A model generated the notes under the pieces. That model was given only the letters and a program-made list of their open reading frames with translations, did not search any database and had not been told where the DNA came from. Shown piece by piece: positions 59,880-64,000 of a stretch of DNA of 64,000 bases. Source of the stretch: Epiperipatus broadwayi (lineage: Eukaryota > Onychophora > Udeonychophora > Euonychophora > Peripatidae); assembly GCA_028023455.1 (NCBI GenBank), contig JAQFVV010012398.1:10965160-11029159 (forward strand), in the 5' to 3' direction. The position numbers and the translations under genes were made by a program. Numbering within the stretch: position 1 is the stretch's first letter; every line of letters begins with the position of its first letter.

Positions 59880-62770
59880 ATTAGTATAATTTGAATATTA
59901 TAATAAAGAAATTCAATAATGTTTGTAATTTATTGAAAATTACTGCTAAAATAGTCACTATATACAAAATAAAATAATAAAATAAAATAAAAAGTGAATG
60001 AAATACTAAATTCATAATAGAGTTAAGCTTGGGGTACATAAGTTAGTAGTTTAGAGTCAGGGTGATGTAGTATTATTTATCCTATCTTTATAGGTTTTGA
60101 GGGATCATATTGCTTCATGCTACTATGACCACAAATTTAGTAATAGCTTCATCAACTGCCACCTCTCTCTTTGTATATGATATGCAGCTTTGAAATTTAC
60201 ATTGCAGTAATGTATAATCAGCCTATGTTTATGTACTGTCAAAATCTTTACTTTTAGCATTTGCGTATTTTTATTTTTATTAAAATGCAGACAAGACATT
60301 ATAGAAACAACTAAATCGGGTCATAATATTTGCAAAATATGTTTATCTTTGTCTCATATCACCTAATTCAAATACGGACCCAAGCCCACATCATACCAAA
60401 AAATGAGATAATTCACAAAATAAATTTACACAATCACGAGCTATTTCTTTGATCAACATATATGTTAGCTTCAATAATAATTTTTTCGTATGTTTTTTAT
60501 CAAATATAAATTCAAATAATAATTAAAACATATATAAAAATAAATACTTACCATCAGCTTCCAATAACGTTCATTTCAAATGCTTATCGGTCTAAAGTTG
60601 TATTTTTTTCCAATGTAATTTTCATGATGAATATTACTCCCTTAACATTAAAAAAAACTAAGAGAAAAACAAAAATTCAATTTAGTTGATCACAAAAATT
60701 ATCATAAAATTTTTATTTTTTATCGTAGAAAAATAAAACATACCTTTTTTGAAACTAGAAAGATGGAAATGAAGGTGTAAAAAGCACATGCATAGACTGT
60801 GTAGATTTCCATTAACATTAACCTTAAACCAAATGTTTATAATTTGAAAATACTTGGCCACATTATGCAGGTGTAAAAAGAGGATATACTTGTCTAAATC
60901 TAGCACTTAAACTTGAACAAGTTCATATAATATTTCTATGCTGAGATTTAAAAATTTATAATGGCTTTAAAATGAAAAGTTAATGATGACAGCAATTCTT
61001 CCAATTCCTTTGTATGAGAAAATTTAAATGATTAATTTAGTTGTGAAAACAAAAACACTTTAAGCTTGAAGTGAGCTACTTACATATTAAGAATGAATTT
61101 AAAAGTCATAAAATAAATAAAAGAAACATAAATTTGTATTAGGGTACATTATGCTCCATAAACTTTGTGAAAATTTAAAAACTATTATATTCATAAGTAA
61201 AAGATGTGAACAAGAAAAATGTTAAATGAGAAAGCATTGCTAACCAATTTTTGCTAAATAAGGATTATAGCATTTTTTCATTCTTTTATCCAATAATTAA
61301 AAATAACAAGATATCTATTAATTAACAATTTTTGATGCCTAAATAAACTGGCTTTATGCAAAAAAATCCTGCATTTTGAAATCTCACAAAATGTCCAAGT
61401 TTTACCCAATGTAGATTCGAATCCCAAATCATGGTCATGGCAGGTAAATGTGCTAGCGATTACATGAAGACCATCCTGATCAATTTCATACATATATAAG
61501 CACACGTTAAAAAAAAAAATCATTGGAATAAAAAAAACAATAATAGGATTTTTATAGAATTTCACATTTCAAATATATATGTTTTTAATGATAATAATAT
61601 ATATATATTTTTTTTAAAAAAAGTATATTTAAAAGATTTTAAACTAACAAAAAATATATTCATATTACTATATTTCATTTTAATGACATAAAAAAGGTTC
61701 ACTGAAATTTATGAAGAAGATATAAAATTAAGATGCTAAAATAGAGTTAAAAGTGTGCTATTTTATCACAAACAATAAGTATCTAATTAGTCAGTCTGAC
61801 TTCGGTGCAGAACTTTATGCACACATATTACAAATATATTACTAACTATAATAATGAGATATTATTTTATATAGCGCTATGTTTTTTATGTAATAGTATA
61901 TCTCGTGCTGGAAAAATTTAGTATTCATTTATAATTTATCTTTAAAGCGCATGTGCATTGACTTAATCGCTAATATTACTAACTATAATAATATAAATTA
62001 TTATGTTATTCTATTTGTAAATCATTACAAACAAAACATACACACAAAAAACAGATTATGTTAAAACTTCTTTGGATGACAACGAAGTTTGACGAAAACT
62101 TTTAATAAGTATAAATCATAAAAATTAATTATACTGTCATATCTTTATTAAAAATTCTTTCTACTATATTAAAATAATGTCACGTCTTATTTTATTACCA
62201 GCTTTAAATAAATAAGACCCCCTCCCCCCAGCACCTCTCATTTTTTCTCTTCTTTTACATAAAATCAATATTAGTATAAAAGATACTATCACAAAAACTC
62301 GTTAATTTCAGGGAACTTTTGATGCGTGATTATGAATCAAACTTCAGAACTTAAGATAAGAAAATTGTAGGTCTTCAATCTCTTAAATGAATAACAACAT
62401 GTAATTTGAAACACACATGGAGAAAAATACTGATTTAAAAATTTATGAATGAATTTTTTAAAAAATCAAGGAATCATATAAATAAATATAGCTGATGGAT
62501 TGAAGAAATATTAAATGAAAAAAAAAAAATCTACATCAAAAAATATTTACTGCAAAATAAATAATGTCTACAAATGATGTATATATCCCAAATAATATTT
62601 TCTTATTTTATTCTTAAAGTAAATCTTTCCTTTACAAATAAACTAAAATTGTTAATACAGTGTCCTTTTTTTTTTTCATAATGAAACTTTTTATAACTAG
62701 TTTTAGAAATAAAAATATTAAAAAAAAAAAAAACAACTTTGGAAATAAATGAATATGAGAGTAAAAATTA
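59880..62770. other. Non-coding stretch with a possible worn SINE
   Basis: Nothing coding is recognised. At about 61385-61470, minus strand, GGGATTCGAATCTACATTGG resembles a tRNA box B preceded by a weak box A region, possibly an old tRNA-derived SINE. Short TA runs lie near 61570-61610. Confidence 0.35.
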
Positions 62771-62775
62771 ACATG

Positions 62776-62870
62776 GATGTTTCATGGTATAGTGGTTAGT
62801 GTATCAACCAATCATGCCATGATAAAGTTCAGCCAGTTAAATCTTGGAAATTTTTCCAGATCACAGGAAG
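62776..62870 (+). mobile_element. tRNA-derived SINE head (second type)
   Basis: CATGGTATAGTGGTTAGTGTATC is a good tRNA box A and D arm of the Asp/Glu/Gly/His kind, but the box B position (AAAGTTCAGCCAGTTAAATC) is altered and no anticodon arm forms. The body that follows (CCAGATCACAGGAAGGTTTGG) is unrelated to the 12-kb SINE. It is read as a SINE relic rather than a tRNA gene. Confidence 0.5.
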
Positions 62871-62879
62871 GTTTGGAAT

Positions 62880-64000
62880 TTTTCACTTATATAACCAACC
62901 AATAGCCAATCTAGGTAGTAAAGTTTTGGTAGCAAAACGGATAAATAGAAATTATTAACTAAAAGTTCTAGATTAATCTGTGTTGGTCCGATGATTGTCA
63001 ATATGTAGACAAAAAAAAATAATAATTACAATATGATGTAATATTCATCATTGGTAGAAGACTAACAGATGTTAATTCCATGGTTTATCTTTACAGCCAT
63101 GTCTTCTAATATTACTTCACATGGATACCTCTTTGACATGGTACAAATTCTCACTTATTTCACTTCCAAAGCCATGAACACATTTCCACTGGAAAAAGTT
63201 ACTATATTATTGGATATAGAAGCCACTACACTACGCTCAGAAAAACAAAAAGGGCATTAAGTAAATCAAAAATTGATTTATCAGCATCTTTTTACATGGA
63301 TGATAAATCTGGACACATTTGTAAAAAAAGATTAATTAGTTTTTAATTGCATAGACTTTGATAAATCATAAATATCATATGGAAGAAATACAGTAATTTC
63401 CAACTCTCATAATAATACTCCATATATCTGAAGAATGGATGACAGTCCCAGCCATAAGTAAGTTCACTTTAATGAAAAAGGAGTTGAGAAGTAAGACAGG
63501 CATCTTCATTGTATCTCTGAAAATGTCTTCACTTGTATTTCTAGTCGGAGGAACTATTCAGATAGTAAATGTTCATCAAGAATAATACTTCTTGAAGAAG
63601 CATCAAACTAAAAGATCAAAAAAAAAAAAAAAATCAGATTCTTCACACAGGAAGATGGCTAATTACTGCTTAGATTTCAATCAACTGATTAAATATAAGC
63701 TGAATACTTTGCCAATAGCTCTTATTATATATACTTCATGTATATCAGATGAAAAAAATGAAGAAATTTTTATATTAAGTTTTTTACATTCAAAGATCAG
63801 CCTTTCAAGCTAATTGTGCATGTGTCTTCTGCAAGTGTTAAATAATAAATGAATACTTCACTCTACAATACAAGATATAGTATTTATGCAGGAATAAAAG
63901 GAATTCTCTCATTCCTACAACTCAAATTCTTTTATATGAGCAAATCTGAAGTACTGTTGAATAAAGCGTGAGAGTAGAATTCTCACTTTAAATTACTATC
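62880..64000. other. Non-coding stretch
   Basis: Open stretches of 63 codons (63069-63260) and 73 codons (63592-63813) occur on plus but match no known family and lack splice or promoter signals that I can defend. Confidence 0.45.

Overview
The window is animal nuclear DNA, very AT-rich (about three quarters A+T by eye), dominated by decayed transposable elements. I see no intact host gene, rRNA, intact tRNA gene, CRISPR array or bacterial operon. The element set (EN+ Penelope-like elements, an RTE-type and an L1/Tx1-type LINE, two GTF2IRD2/ZBED-type hATs, a piggyBac, a mariner, tRNA-derived SINEs and several MITEs) fits an AT-rich invertebrate. I cannot name the taxon; mollusc, arachnid, planarian and cnidarian all remain open.

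Layout. 1-11.7 kb: non-coding DNA with a large inverted repeat (4851-5451), a TA-flanked MITE (7957-8864) and half of a dispersed repeat (6960-7480). 11.7-14 kb: a tRNA-derived SINE whose tail has a hammerhead-like core, next to a frameshifted Penelope-like element on the same (minus) strand. 15.8-18.5 kb: a decayed RTE-type LINE. 18.7-20.2 kb: a hAT transposase fossil on the minus strand. 23.2-24.2 kb: a hammerhead-like core followed by nearly 1 kb almost without G on the plus strand, including 371 consecutive G-free bases. 25.9-26.8 kb: a roughly 400-bp-arm inverted repeat. 29.5-31.2 kb: a 5'-truncated L1-like LINE, nearly readable apart from one frameshift. 32.6-38.5 kb: three inverted repeats, the best a 1,045-bp foldback element (37475-38519) with a perfect 8-bp target-site duplication. 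42.5-43.2 kb: the N-terminal part of a piggyBac transposase. 47.2-47.7 kb: a deletion derivative of a mariner. 49.1-50.6 kb: a second hAT fossil. 51.6-54.5 kb: the most complex part, with inverted repeats, a duplicated P-Q segment split by a head-to-head Penelope-like fragment, and a short element insertion with a recognisable empty-site paralogue. 56.3-57.3 kb: a second, oppositely oriented copy of the 7957 MITE. 55.8 and 59.7 kb: two short minus-strand open segments ending at splice-donor-like sequences, the only hints of host exons.

The most interesting object is in the palindrome at 51936-52226. Its left arm, read on the minus strand (52041-52099), folds by hand into a type I hammerhead ribozyme: invariant CUGAUGA and GAAA, a GUC cleavage triplet, a paired stem II, and a two-part stem I with an internal loop. 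Its minimal stem III (ACUAGU) is self-complementary, as in hammerheads that work as dimers. Similar but degenerate cores occur at 11915-11948 and 23231-23259. Hammerhead ribozymes are known from Penelope-like elements and the small non-autonomous retrozymes, and two Penelope-like families are present here, so the palindrome may be a rearranged retrozyme-like element.
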